Below are positions 47,509 through 59,728 of a stretch of DNA of 64,000 nt, piece by piece. The position numbers and the translations under genes are program-made. The DNA lies in contig NC_088778.1 in the NCBI RefSeq assembly GCF_954871325.1, positions 14,535,666 through 14,599,665 on the forward strand, written 5' to 3'. How positions within the stretch are numbered: position 1 is the stretch's first letter; the number at the start of each line of letters is the position of its first letter. The DNA comes from Gordionus sp. m RMFG-2023 (taxonomy: Eukaryota > Nematomorpha > Gordioida > Chordodea > Parachordodidae). The notes under the pieces were generated by a model, which did no database searches, had not been told where the DNA came from, and saw nothing but the letters and a program-made list of their open reading frames with translations.

Positions 47509-50290
47509 TACGCAGATATTCAATCTCACTTAATTTTATTTCTTCTAATAATTTCCTTTCTACCGACATCATTAAAGCTTCTAAATAATCCTGTCCAATA
47601 TTTTCTCGGAGTTTATTTTTAATTTGCTAATTCTTTAATAATTTACTTGTGAAAAGATAAAGCGAATAGATTATATTGTATAAAAATTTTATATGCAGAT
47701 GTATTGTATCGGCATAACGTCACATATACAATTTGTTTGCATTTTATATTGCATTTGGATAAAAAATCTCCAATGCAACTTTCTTTCATAAAATCTTAAA
47801 ATTCTTCAATTTCACTGTCTGACGTGTAATCACTATGAAAGATGAAATTTTCTGTACTCTTCTTCAAGTCAATGAGTAAATTGCTATATATTCTAGAGAA
47901 TGAAATTGGTTCTTCTCGCAGTTTATCGGTATCTACCTTTGCTAATAAAGAGATTCTTTTCAAAGCCTCATTGTTATACCTTTCCTTATCAAAACTTATA
48001 GGATAAAAATATTGAGCATTAGTTATTAAATGTTATTTTTCGAAAGTCTTTCTGTAAAACTAGTTACTATCTAATCAATGATATCGCGAAACACTTCAAT
48101 TCTGTAAATTTGAAGAGGGTCATTTGGACGTTCATCCGAGCATTCCTCAAAACACGTCATCTTTTTACGACTAATTCTACTCTGCGGTATTTCAGTTTCC
48201 ATGCATATGTCATCAGGTATCATCAAATCAGCCAAATCTTTACTGATTGATAATACCATATTTGTAGCTTCCATATGTATTGAGAGAAAATTTATAGAAT
48301 TTAAAGAAAATTTATATCATCAACCATTATCCAGGCAGTCAAAATGTCTAAGTTTTTTGTTTGTAAATATGTTGATAAAGGCCCAATTATTTCAAAAATT
48401 TGCAAAAAGATTTGTGCCGTTAGGAGGGTTTTAAATGCATAACATTTCTAATAAAGCCTCTCGTTTTGGCATAAGATTTTTCTTTATATATGTAAGGCAT
48501 TTATTGTAGTAGATATTAGTGCATCTTTTCCATTAAACATCCAAAAAACCGCTTTCTCGCGTGCCCACCATCTTGTTTCCCCAATATCTTTGTATTCACA
48601 TTTGCATTCGTTCACCATTCTTTTATAAGATTCATTAAAAATGTCGCAAGCCTATTTAGTAATCCAAATAGATTTTTCGCCTCGAGATTACCACATGTGT
48701 CGCACAAACACATAAATTAAGAATGTGGCTATAGCACCAAATATACTGTCGGTCACTTTTTGCTTAATTTGAGTTTGCAAGCCACCAAATTCACTTCTAA
48801 TGTTAGCTGCACCATCAAAAAATTCTCCAATTATATTATTTAATTGTAGCCCTTGTTTAGAGAAACAGGAACTTAATAAAAAAAACCGTGAACAAATTGT
48901 AGCTTGATCATGCATGCTTATATCTTGAGTGCTGTTCATCTGTATGCTGAATCTTTTATTTCCTAATTTTTCTTTAATTCGCTTTCTAAGCGTGTATAGA
49001 ATTGTATCAATAACCTTGCTAACGGTCGTCTTGGATAATAAGGTAATTAGAACCTCTTCCCTTGGAATGCGCCTGAGAGTTTAAGTTTTTCCATCCTATG
49101 TTTGCTTTTTTGAATGGCTTTATTTAAATGATCATTCAGGATTGGATCATAATTAGGTAACGTATCAGTTCTGGGGAATTTCCATGATTTAAACTTGTAT
49201 CTTCAAAATTTAAGGTTTCATTACAAAGAACCTCTATATGGCATATTTAGACACCCTAATAGCTTAACAATTTCAAATATATATTTTATTATATTACTTG
49301 AAATCTGCTTTGCTCTTTTAAATAGAAGTTTATTATTATCTTGTATGCTGTTATCACTGGACGCCTTAACAAAGTATTCCACTGTTTGGATATGAACAGT
49401 TTAATTTTCACGAATTTCAAAAGCCGAATATATATGTTTAGAATTGGTACACCCTTTGAAAATGAATTTTCATAGCAAAAGTTATACAAATTGAGCAGTA
49501 AATAGCTTTAATTTTATGACTAATTATAGCAACTGAAAGCCACTTTCGTGGTACTTTATCTTCCGTAACTACTCTATAATACAAACGCGATGTATTTAGT
49601 ATCAGGTCCACAGGTTGGATTGGATGTTGCTATAAAAAGGCAAGTTTTTGTGGAATTGTTGCATTTGAATGAAATAAATTTGACTTAATTGGTGAGATCT
49701 TTTCGTTTAAATTTGCATGAAAAGCCAGATATTCAATTAGATTTATAGATGTAGGTATTTGTAAAGTAGATAAAGATGAAGTTTCATTTAAAGTTAGGGA
49801 TAGAATAGGTATGCTATTATCATTTGAAGGAAATGATATTGGAATATTTTGTAAAATTGTATTATCATGTAAAGGTAAAGAGAATCTGGAGTCTCTGAGC
49901 ATGTTAAATATGCTAATTTTTTTAAATTTGTGGTTTGAGCATGGGAAAAATCAGATGTTATATTAGAACATGAACCAAAATTTATAATGGGTGAAGATAC
50001 TTGTAATAAACATAAAGATGGATGATTTATTTTATATTTGATTTATGTGGACTTTTTATGGTATGAATTACAATGTCAGACAACTTTGTATTATTAATCT
50101 TTTTTGGAGCATAAAGGAGAGTCTAAAGAAGTTTCAAGAAATGAAGATGTTTTTGATAAGTTTGTAGTTGTTATACTGAAAAAGGACAACTTTTGCTGTT
50201 TTGGATTTTCACCAGCTATCTTAAGTTCTTTACAAGATTCATCATGAAGTATTTCTGCTCCACTTTTGTATTTTCCTTTTATACTATATA
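47509..50290 (-). pseudogene. hAT transposase, ZMYM-like, heavily decayed
   Basis: Minus-strand fragments in family order: a Ser/Pro-rich N-terminal piece at 49902-49630 with SINLIEYLAFHAN; a TTF-like part with PVDLILNTSRLYYRVVTEDK; then MNSTQDISMHDQATICSRFF and GEFFDGAANIRSEFGGLQTQ (the (C)(Y)DGA.NM.G block) near 48.8 kb; ETRWWAREKAVFWMFNGKD at about 48.57 kb; MEATNMVLSISKDLADLMIP at 48.2 kb; and a C-terminal EALMMSVERKLLEEIKLSEI near 47.55 kb. Many stops and frame changes. It belongs to the element 44884-52024. Confidence 0.75.
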
Positions 50291-50701
50291 TTTATATGCA
50301 TGTTAATATAAAAAATATAGATTTTAATTTAAAATTTATATTTAATAAGATAGCTATCAAGATTGTCTATATATTTTTTCTTTATATTTAATGATCTACG
50401 ACAGATGAAATGTCGATGTTATGTTTGAATGATAAGATAATTAATAATCAATATATTTTAGGTAAAGATTCCACTCTAGTCCAGAAAAATCCGATTATGT
50501 GTGTGAAACAAATATGCATTTTAGTTAGAAGGGGGGGGGGAGGATAAATTTCTGGGTTAGAATAGTTAATTTCATTTTAACTTAAGATAAATAAAATATG
50601 AAAAAATTATAAATTATTTTTATGGGGTTTGGATTTACTTGTGTTGTTTATTATTTTCATTTTGGTCCATTAATAATAATGTGTTTTCTATATATAAACA
50701 T

Positions 50702-51739
50702 CAGAGTTGTTAAAAGATACTTTTTAAATGGATCTAGATACAGATACATAGTCTCAAAAGTTATCTAGATACAGATACAGCGTCTAAAAAGTTATCAAGA
50801 TACAGATACAATTTTTATTATGCTCTTATAGGTTTGCATAAAGCTAAATTAATATTATATTGTGAAAATTCATGAAATGAGCTAAAAAATTTATTAACGC
50901 GATATAACATTTATCAGAATATAACTAAAATAATGATTTTAATATAATATATGATTAAATAATTATAAATAATTATTAGATTTCAGTAATAAAATATTTT
51001 CAAAATTTTGATCATTTAGGCATCCTCGTTTATCTGTAAAGATATTTTTAGAAACACTAAATAGTCTTTCCACAGGGGCGCTTGAAGGAATTGTAGTGTT
51101 ATATTTAATAAATAACAATTTTATATCAGGGGTATTCTTTGAAAATGCTAAAATCTCTACATTCATTTTATAAAAAATTATTTAAAATTTGTTGATTATC
51201 AAAATTTAAATCATTATTAGAAATTATATCTGCTGTAGGGTACTGAAAAAAATCTGAAATTAAATTATTTGTTATTTTTGGCAGGTTATTTGCTTGCAGT
51301 CAGTTGATGACTTTGATAATTCACCAGCTTATCTTTGTATCAATTGTTTTTTTTATTAAGATTTTCTTCCATTTGCAACCATGTCCAATCAAGTTTAAAA
51401 AAAGGGTGGAGCATGGTTGCTATAATATTATCAACTTCAAATAAGGTCACAATAAACCTAGAATTATTAAATATTTTTAATTTATTATATTAATTTACCT
51501 ATCCTCAATCCCTTTAAGTAAGGCATCTAAGAGTGGTAAACAGATGAAATAAAATAAATTTTACAGTCAAATATTTTTATTTATAATAAAAAAGGGGTAT
51601 ATAAAATGTATCTTAAAAAGTATCTAAAACAGATACAGATACCTCTAAAAAAATATCTAGATACAGATACCTTTCTAAAAAATCTATCTAGATACAGATA
51701 CTACATTTTTATATGTATCTAGATACTTTAACAACTCTG
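50702..51739 (-). mobile_element. Nested, internally deleted hAT element
   Basis: The ends CAGAGTTGTTAAAAGATAC and, from the right, CAGAGTTGTTAAAGTATC are inverted repeats, followed by repeated TCTAGATACAGATAC motifs. The flanks are identical ATAAACAT (50694-50701 and 51740-51747). Only a C-terminal transposase piece remains. It is inserted in 44884-52024. Confidence 0.92.
50963..51166 (-). pseudogene. hAT transposase fragment, C-terminal
   Basis: The frame reads NTPDIKLLFIKYNTTIPSSA then PVERLFSVSKNIFTDKRGCL, the hAT dimerisation segment with the catalytic Glu in PVERLFS. It is very close to the fragment at 14521-14721, although the ends of the two elements differ in their subterminal repeats. 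Confidence 0.8.
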
Positions 51740-52032
51740 ATAAACATAAACTTTAAATAAAATGAATGAATTTTTTTTATAGTGCTTATAATTCCACCAG
51801 ATAATTAAATTAATATTAAATAATTATTTAAATTTCTAATATTTAAAAAAAATTTTGTATTAAAACACATTTAGATTTTATGCCAATTTAATTTTAAAAA
51901 AATCTTTTTTCTTTACTAAGGAGGCCCCCAAATTTGTAATTTACTAAGGAGAGGCTCTCAAATTTGTAAAATCTAGGCCCCGTGGGAGATTTTCCCACTA
52001 GGTTTACTGGCCAGTCCGCCCCTGAGTGTTTC

Positions 52033-52600
52033 TACTTATATTTTAATTGAATAGGTAAATATAATAAAAAAATTTTAACAATATAAATATACATAATAAG
52101 CAAAATAATATAAATAAAGGGGAAAAAAATTACATTCATTTAACAATTCCAGTCACATCACTTATCATCCATCACTGATAAAAGACTGGTGCTTCAACAT
52201 ACTTTGTTTTATTTATTTTTTACTTTTCAATTACAAAAAAATAAGTATGGACCACAAAAAAATATATAAAAACATGAAGTGGGGTAAAAAAAATATAAAT
52301 TTATAATTATATCTAATAGAAAAATAAACATGGAATCTAACAACAAAATATCATTTCCATTTGTTTTTTTTTAAAAAAAAATCTATTTTTTTAATTAACA
52401 TATGTTATAATTTTTAATTTTATATATATTTACACTGTTGATCTTAACAAAATTACAAAAATGAACTTGTTTACATTAGAAGTACATTTATAATAAATAC
52501 CACTTATCATTAAGTACTATCCTTTTACAATATACATGTCTAAAATTTTGTTCATTGCCCGTTCAATATTTTCACTGAAAATTAAAAAAATTTTTTTTTT
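52033..52600. other. AT-rich stretch, nothing recognised
   Basis: The stretch lies between the right flank of hAT 44884-52024 and the gypsy fragment. No coding or terminal-repeat signal could be supported. Confidence 0.4.
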
Positions 52601-52609
52601 ATTTATTTG

Positions 52610-54150
52610 GTCCACCTTTAAGCATATGTGATAAAGAACAAACCAATGCTTTCTCATTAGTCATTACTTTATATCGAGATTTTCATCATACGATCCCAAC
52701 CTGGACAAAATATCGGGCAAGAATTTTTTTGCCTCGACGATATCTAATTTCCACATTGAAACTTCCCACTAATAACAACCAACGTTGAAATCTGAGAGAT
52801 AATATTAATTATTTGTTTTTTTTTAAAAAATGAATCAATGGTTTGTGATTAGTATAGTTTCAACTTCATGAAAATCTCTTGAAAAAAAAATAATTGGTCT
52901 CTCTAAACCATCAATTAGAAGTAATAATGCGCTTCCAACACCTATTGGATGTATCTACAACCAAAATTATTTCTAAATCATTATTAAAACATACTAAAAT
53001 CAGTTCCTTACTAATTTTTTCTTTTAAAATTTCAAAAGCTTTTTGTTCAATTTTTTACTCAAAATGAACACTTTTTTTAAAATAAATCATACAATGGAGA
53101 TACACTTTTGCAAAATTTCCACAAAACGATGATAATTAATAATTAGCCATGCCAAAAAGGGCTATACTTTAACCTTATTACCTGGCTGATTCATATTAAA
53201 TATATTTTTTAAATTTTTATCAAGAGGCTTCACTTCAATCCCATTAATTTGATGACCCATATAGATAACATATATTACCCCAAGAACACCCTTCTCTTTA
53301 CTGGCCCTCAGGTCTTTATCACTAATTCGTTTGAAAACTTCTTCCAAATGTTGATTATGTTGTTCCGGTGTTACACCAGTAACCAACACATCATCCATTT
53401 AATAAAAAACTCCTTTAAGGCCTTGGAAAACTGATGCCATAGTACGCTGAAATATCGGCGCACCTTAATCCAAATGATAACCTACAAAAGGCAAATAATC
53501 CTTTAGGAGTTGTTATTGTAAACAATTTTTGAATTTCTTCTTTTAAATTTGGAACCCTTTAAATATGCCAAAATTTTTTCAATCCTAGGCAAGGGATATT
53601 TCACTTCAACAACCCACCGGTTTAGTGTTACACGTAAATCTGCGCAGAGTCTCAATTTTCCATTTGATTTTTTAACAGTGGCCCACTCACTATATTCCAC
53701 TGGAATAATGATGCCATCTTTAACCCATCAATCCAACTCTTCGTCGATTTCCTTTTTCCATTCAAAAGGAACTCTTCGACAAGCCAAGAAAATGGTTGAA
53801 AACCCCTCTTTAAGTTTAACGTCTATTTTATAATCATTTAAACGTCCTAACTTTTCTTCAAAATTATACCATATTTTTTAATATAGCATGATTAATTTTT
53901 GTAATTCATATCAATTTCCCTATTTATTTTGGAGTTATTTGATTCTGTCATTACATTTTTGGGAGATTCAATAAAATTATTATTAACGACAGTTTTTTTT
54001 TCGTTAAATAAATTAAACATTTCTCTTTCTTGAACTTTATTTCTGATGCTATCCGCAATTATTTTCTTTCAGCATTACCTTTAGCCAATTCACTATCAAT
54101 AATGAAAAAATTTCAATAATTATTACTAGGTCCGATTTTTGTAATCCAAT
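52610..54150 (-). mobile_element. Ty3/gypsy fossil fragment: RT and RNase H parts
   Basis: Minus-strand remnants include an RT palm entrance (KSNGKLRLCADLRVTLNRWV; KYPLPRIEKILAYLKGS), the catalytic loop MDDVLVTGVTPEQHNQHLEE, and the start and hinge of RNase H near 52.7-53.1 kb. No LTRs were found. It is broken, with many breaks, and looks old. It is the same family as 28310-29600: the text around the RNase H hinge is nearly the same in both. Confidence 0.8.
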
Positions 54151-54244
54151 TTCACCCCATAATAGTTTCTTTCTAACTTACTTTCTATTCTTTTTCTTTT
54201 TCTTTTTCACTTACTGCACTTTTACAATACTTTTTTATTTTTGA

Positions 54245-54860
54245 TATGGAATCATGTGTGACTCGGAATCCCAACGTGGGGATCTTGAATCCCCACGTTT
54301 TATTCGGGATCTTTTTTTTAATTCCTAATCCCCATGAAAAAAAAATATATAATTACTTTTTCTTCTCTTTTTTTGCGGCTGATACCTTATAATTAAAAGG
54401 CAAAAATAAGGGATTTAAAAAGAGAATTTAAAAAAAAGTAAATAGTATAAAATTAAGGCATATAATGAATGAAAAGGGATGGGGTTAAGACTTTTTTGTT
54501 TTAAAAAATAAAAAAATTTATTAATAAAAAATCCGAATTATTGCAACAATTATTCAATGCAATATGGCATTTCGTTGAAATTTAAACAGGGACCCGAACA
54601 GTTATTTATAACGGTTCAGTTTGGTTACGGTTCAGTTTGGTTACGGTTCAGTTTGGTTACGGTTCAGTTTGGTTACGATTCAGTATGTAAAAAACTATAA
54701 TGGTTACGTTTTGGTTACGGTTCTTGAGAAGAAATTTATAAAGGTTAGGTTCGTTTCAGCTTATAATAAAGGTTCATTACGGTTAGAAATTTTTTTTTTA
54801 TTGAAACAACACCATCTTCTAATTTATTTTTATTATAAGCATCTAAGAATTATATATAAA
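54245..54860 (+). repeat. Left arm of a long inverted repeat
   Basis: The arm begins GATATGGAATCATGTGTGAC and contains CCCAACGTGGGGATCTTG, then an AT-rich part, then CAGGGACCCGAACAGTT at 54587. It matches the reverse complement of 60277-60776 closely, with some deletions; for example 54463-54610 against 60465-60615 is about nine-tenths identical by eye. A partial third copy lies at 60003-60262. The CAGGGACCCG end looks like a hAT terminus. Confidence 0.75.
54613..54676. repeat. Four tandem copies of a 16-base unit
   Basis: GGTTCAGTTTGGTTAC is repeated four times head to tail, starting at 54613, 54629, 54645 and 54661, with degenerate copies after. It lies just inside the hAT-like end at 54587 and is probably a subterminal repeat array. 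The open frame over it is a by-product. Confidence 0.9.
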
Positions 54861-54934
54861 AAAAATATATAAGATTCATAATAACTCATTTTTAAATATA
54901 TTATTTGAACTTATAAGTTATATATTTTCAAGTA

Positions 54935-55045
54935 TAAATGGATTCCTTTTTGTTCGTTGTGACGATAACACAAAAAGCCCTTTCTACATAAACTGTTGCG
55001 GGAACCGCCAGTACTATAAGAGCACGTTTATATAATTCTGGATAT
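54935..55045 (-). pseudogene. hAT transposase fragment, C-terminal
   Basis: The minus strand reads PELYKRALIVLAVPATVYVE then RAFCVIVTTNKK, the hAT motif (P.L...A..IL.IPATS...ERAFS) with the catalytic Glu. It is a short fragment within the inverted-repeat complex, 5' of the LTR element. Confidence 0.65.
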
Positions 55046-55237
55046 TCAAATTATTTCCATTTCTAAAATATAAAAACTGAACCGGTTTAACCGTTTTTTA
55101 TAAAGGTTCTTTTTACTCCTTCAAAAAATAATTATATCGGTTCGGTTACGGTTATGGTTCAGATATTTATAACAAAAATAAATTTTTTTAAAAAAATATT
55201 TAAGGGGATTCGGAATCTTTTTTTTTAAAAAACAATT

Positions 55238-55406
55238 TGTAATAGAAACAATTAGCCTCAAAGGCAATTAAATATATGATGAATTTAAAATATATATATT
55301 ACTAATTGTGTACGACGATTAATTGTTTGTTTTGTAAAATATATATATACTGCGGTACAAAAGGTAAAAAGATGTTAAATTTATAATAAAAATTGGTTTC
55401 ATCACA
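55238..55406 (+). repeat. 5' LTR of the gypsy fossil
   Basis: 169 bases, TG...CA borders, very similar to 59294-59458. The LTR is unusually short for the group. The CAATT target duplication precedes it. Confidence 0.92.
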
Positions 55407-55420
55407 ATGGCGCAGTCGTT
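55407..55420 (+). promoter_or_regulatory. Candidate primer-binding site
   Basis: TGGCGCAGTCG follows the 5' LTR immediately. It recalls the tRNA-Ser-type primer site of 297/17.6-like gypsy elements; the tRNA assignment is from memory. The first ATG of the gag-like region overlaps it. Confidence 0.6.
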
Positions 55421-56285
55421 TCAAATGGAGAAATATAATATAAAGGAGTGCAATATGGAAGTTTATTTATCAAAAATGGAATTCATATTTAAAATCGCAA
55501 AAATAGAAGACAAAAAATCATTTTTATTAGCGAATATTGGATTAGAGGTTTATTCTAAATTATTTAATTTGTGTTTGCCAAAGACATTAGAGGAAATATC
55601 ATATGATGACATAATTAAACTTTAAAAAAATTATTATATGAAGAAGACAAACTTCATGTTAGAAAGATATTATTTCTTTAAAATGGAACAAGAAAAAGAT
55701 GAAACCATCGTAGAGTATATTAATAAATTAAAGATAAAGGCAAAGACGTGTGAATTTAAAGAGATGTATAATACAGTATTGCGGGACAAATTAGTGTCAG
55801 GAATTAATAATGGAAAAATATTAATGAAATTAATTAACACGCAGGACTTGACATGGGAAAGTGCAATATAAATCGCGACCGCAATGGAGACTACAGAAAT
55901 GATGTCGTATGAAAAATTATCTGCAGGGAAGGGGATAAATAAAATCTCAAAAAGAGTAACAAGGGAGCAGTATGACAAGTATAAACCAGTATCAAAAATT
56001 ATTTGCTATTGTTGTGGATTAGGAGATCACATAAAACCTAAATGCCCTAATTTGAATGCCATCTGCCATAATTGTGGGATAAAAGGACATTTACAAAAAG
56101 TATGCAGAAGGAATCGTGGGAAGAAAGAATATATTCGAACGATCGATGTTCCAGAAAATGAGCGAGAAAGTTTTGAGGATTGGGAATTTCCAGAGGAGTC
56201 TCGAGAAAAATTTGAGGTGAAATTATTGATAGATAAAATTTTTATTAAATTTTTAATTGACACAGGATCGGCAGTCTTATTTTGA
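55407..56285 (+). pseudogene. Gag-like and protease region of the gypsy fossil
   Basis: The gag-like part has helical matrix/capsid-type sequence (MEVYLSKMEFIFKIAKIEDK) and two CCHC knuckles, CYCCGLGDHIKPKCP and CHNCGIKGHLQKVC, followed by a protease start with FLIDTGSA, the aspartic protease active-site motif. The two knuckles and the lack of envelope fit the mag-like group. The region is broken. Confidence 0.85.
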
Positions 56286-56599
56286 ATATAGAAGACGTTT
56301 ACCGTTTAAAAATACCAGTAACAAAAACGGATATTATTTTAAAATCTTATAATAATGTAATGATCAATATTAAAGGTAAGTGTAAATTACCCGTTAATTA
56401 TATGAATAAAGTTATATATCATGAATTTATTATTGTAACCAATGGGATTAACTTGATAGGTAGAAACCTAACAAACAAATTAAAATTAATAAAAATAAAT
56501 CAATGTAAAATAGTTAATGAGGTTTGGGAGGATAATATTGTACATAAATTTTCCTTATTATTCACTAAAAAAGAGGTTTTAAGGCCAGTTTAGCTGTAA

Positions 56600-58080
56600 A
56601 ATCCAACCCACAGTTTCAATGTATGAAAAGTAGACCGATACCATTTGTGTGGAAGGCAAAACTCGAAACGGAATTACAACGACTGGAATCCATGGGAGTT
56701 TTAGAAAGACTAAAATACTCGAATATCGCTTCTCCGATTGTACCCGTATTGAAGAAAGATGGATCTTTACGAATTTGCGGTGATTTTAGACAAACGGTTA
56801 ATGCAAATATTTTGATAGATAAATATCCTTTACCCAGAATTAATGAATTATTAGCCACACTAGGTAATGGGTGTAAATATACAGTATTAGATTTATCCGA
56901 AGCGTATTTTCAAATAGAGCTAGATGAGGAGGCAAAAAAGCTGTTAGTAATCAACACGCCTAGTGGATTGTATCGTTTCACACGACTTCCGTTTGGGGTA
57001 GCCTCAGCGCCAGCGATTTTTCAACAAGCAATGGATTCATTATTAAAGGGATTACCTGAAGTAGCAGTATATTTGGACGATATAATAATTACGGGGGAAT
57101 CAATTGAGAGTCATAAGAAAAATTTGGTAAATGTATTAAAGATGTTAGAAATAAACGGTATGAAATTAAATCTAAAAAAATGTGATTTTTTTAAAGAAAA
57201 GATTGAATTCTTAGGTCATACCGTTAGCGAAGAGAGAATTACGACAACAAATAAGAATGTCAATGCAATTTTAGACGCACCATTACCAAAAAACGTCAAA
57301 GAATTACAAGCTTTTATCGGTAAAATAAATTATTATCAAAAATTTATAAACAATTTCTCGACTATTGCCGCTCCATTATATAGGTTTTTAAGGAAAGATG
57401 TGCCATGGAAATGGACAAATAATGAAACAATTGTGATTAATAAATTTAAAAAATTAATATCAGAAGCACCAATTTTAACACATTATAATCCGGAAAACCC
57501 GATAATTCTAGCTGCTGATGCGTCTCAACATGGAATAGGATCAGTTATATCTCATATCATTAACAACGAGGAAAAATCGATTGGATACGCGTCTCGAACA
57601 TTAAATGCTGCCGAACGAAATTACAGTCAGATAGAGCGTGAGGCTTTAGCAATTATATTTGGATTAATTAAATTTAAACAATATTTAATTGGCAGACATT
57701 TCATTATCATTACTGACCATAAACCCCTAATATCGTTACTTAATCCACATAAAAGAATAACAGATATGTCATCAAGATTAGTAAGATGGTCATTACTACT
57801 AGCAAATTATGATTATGAATTGCAACTTCGAGGGACGAAAAAAAATAGTAATGCGGATATGCTTTCCCGGTTTCCAATTGACGGTAAACCATCTGCTTGG
57901 GAAGAGTTAGATATTAATTTAATAGTATCGGATGCTCCACAATTTATTTCAGCGTTAGATATAAAAGCACACACAAGAAATGACCCGATATTATCAAAGG
58001 TTTCACTTTACCTTACAACTGGATGGCCAAAGATAATAGAGGAAAATCTAAAACGCGTTTTTCCAGCGCTGAAATGAACT
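56600..58080 (+). pseudogene. Reverse transcriptase and RNase H region of the gypsy fossil
   Basis: Domain landmarks: PIVPVLKKDGSLRICGDFRQ and FTRLPFGVASAPAIFQQAMD, then the catalytic loop VYLDDIIITG; a thumb with FLGHTVSEERI; a connection with LQAFIGKINYYQKFI; then RNase H starting ILAADASQHGIGSVISH with YSQIEREALAIIFGLIKFKQ and ITDHKPLI. This is the best preserved part of the element. Confidence 0.9.
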
Positions 58081-58084
58081 CACG

Positions 58085-58990
58085 ATGGAGGCAGGGTGCA
58101 TATTATGGGGATTAAGAACCATAATTCCAAAAAAATTACAAGTAAATATTTTGTCTTTTTTACATATGGGGCATCAGGGTTATACTAAAACAAAATTATT
58201 GGTACAAGAGAACGTTTGGTGGCCGAATATTAACGAAGATATCGAATTACACGGTAAGAATTGTGAATTATGTCAAACAAATAATCCTGGCAATAAAACG
58301 ATCATAGGGAAATGGCCCTCCGCAAATAAACCATGGGGAAGAATTTAGATTTTGCTGACCAATTAACGGAGATACATATCTCGTAATAATAGATAGTTTT
58401 AGTAAATGGCCTGAAATACAAAAAAAGACGACGAATAATTTTACTGAAGTAAGAAAATTGTTTAAGACTTTTTGCTATTTTCGGTTACCCCAATACGATT
58501 GTTACGGATAATGGCCCCCCATTTCAAAGTAGAGAATTTCGTTTATTTTGCAAACAATTATCAATTAAAAATGTATATAGTGCCCCATACCACCCTAGAA
58601 CCAACGGAGAAGCGGAGCGATTAGTTCAAACTTTTAAAAATTTTTTAAAAAAACATAATGATTATAATAAAATACAAGATTTTTTGTTTAATTATCGAAA
58701 TACGCCACAAATAACCACAAAACAATCACCAAGTTCAATTATGCTTAAATTTCAATCCATAGGACCTTTACAATTAATAAAATCAATTTATCCTCATCCA
58801 TATATACCTCAGTTACCAGGTTTTTTTTAATATAAATGAAAAAATATATGCAAAAGATTTTAAAAAAGATAATTGGATACCAGGTATCATCGTTAAAAGA
58901 ACAGGACCAATGACGTTTTTAGTTGAAACGAAATTAGGGGTATGGAGAAGACATATTAATCAGTTAAAACATAGGTTCGACAACTCCGAT
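58085..58990 (+). pseudogene. Integrase region of the gypsy fossil
   Basis: The HHCC zinc region is recognisable (HMGHQGYTKTKLLVQENVWW and CELCQTNNP). A core follows with the DNG..F block and the YHPRTNGEAERLVQTFKNF-like block. The C-terminal part near 58.85 kb resembles the chromodomain-free tail of mag-like integrases. The region is broken. Confidence 0.8.
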
Positions 58991-59276
58991 TTAAAAAATA
59001 GAGAGGAGGGAAGAGAAGAAGAAACGGCAAACTACACCACAAACGAATGAAAATGATCATATACAAAATTCGATAGCAAAAGACATAGATCCTATACACG
59101 AATTGGTGACCAAAGACATGGACCCAATACAAGACTCAATAAACAAAGACACCATCATAAATGATAAGATGAAAATCGACAATAATGAGCAAACGGTGGT
59201 AGAGATCGAAAGTACATGCAGCCGTTATCCAAAACGGATAAGAAAACAATTTATACCGTTTCAAATCGAGAGCCCA

Positions 59277-59293
59277 AAAAAGGAGAGAATAGA
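59277..59293 (+). promoter_or_regulatory. Candidate polypurine tract
   Basis: AAAAGGAGAGAATAGA lies directly before the 3' LTR, where plus-strand priming is expected in LTR elements. Confidence 0.6.
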
Positions 59294-59458
59294 TGTAATA
59301 GAAACAATTAGCCTCAAAGGCAATAAAATATATGATGAATTTAAAAATATATTATTAATTGTGTATGACGATTAATTCTTTGTTTTGTAAAATATATATA
59401 TACTGCGGTACAAAAGGTAAAAGATGTTAAATTTATAATAAAAATTGGTTTCATCACA
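59294..59458 (+). repeat. 3' LTR of the gypsy fossil
   Basis: 165 bases with the same TGTAAT start and CATCACA end as the 5' LTR, differing by a few substitutions and short indels. CAATT follows as the target duplication. Confidence 0.92.
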
Positions 59459-59728
59459 CAATTATATTATATTCTTTTGCCATCTGGCTGGCACCAGAAA
59501 ATTTTATTTTTTAGAGATATTTAATATGTATTACTTTTATGCTTTATAAATCATTAAATAATCGTGGTGTTTTTAAATTTTTCAAAACTTTAATGCTATA
59601 ATTTTATACACTTTTTTGAATTTATTCTATTTATTTCTTTAATTCCATAATCCACAATAACAAAAAATAAATACATTATAAATCCAAATTTTTACTTAGA
59701 AAAAGAAAGAATGTCGTATTTTTTTATT

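Larger units (their letters stand above)
44884..52024 (-). mobile_element. 7.1-kb hAT element with two nested hATs
   Basis: The ends are CAGGGGCGGACTGGGAGG on the left and CAGGGGCGGACTGGCCAG read from the right. The flanks AGCGTTTC (44876-44883) and AGTGTTTC (52025-52032) agree at 7 of 8. The element contains a decayed ZMYM-like transposase (about 47.5-50.3 kb, minus). Two later hAT insertions lie inside it (45273-47238 and 50702-51739). Without them it would be about 4.1 kb. Confidence 0.9.
55238..59458 (+). mobile_element. Ty3/gypsy LTR retrotransposon fossil
   Basis: The element is bounded by two short LTRs that start TGTAAT and end CATCACA, and by a 5-base duplication CAATT (55233-55237 and 59459-59463). 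Parts in order: a tRNA primer site directly after the 5' LTR, a gag-like region with two zinc knuckles (about 55.4-56.15 kb), protease (about 56.25 kb), reverse transcriptase and RNase H (about 56.6-57.9 kb), integrase (about 58.1-58.9 kb), and a purine-rich tract before the 3' LTR. No envelope is seen. The LTRs are about 95 percent alike by eye, so the insertion is fairly recent, but the copy is broken with about five breaks. The lineage resembles the mag/K02A2.6-like gypsy group. Confidence 0.95.

Noticed and set aside
54621-54872. An 83-codon reading frame rich in FGYGSVWL-like text
   Set aside because: It is a translation of the 16-base tandem repeat inside a hAT-like end, not a gene.
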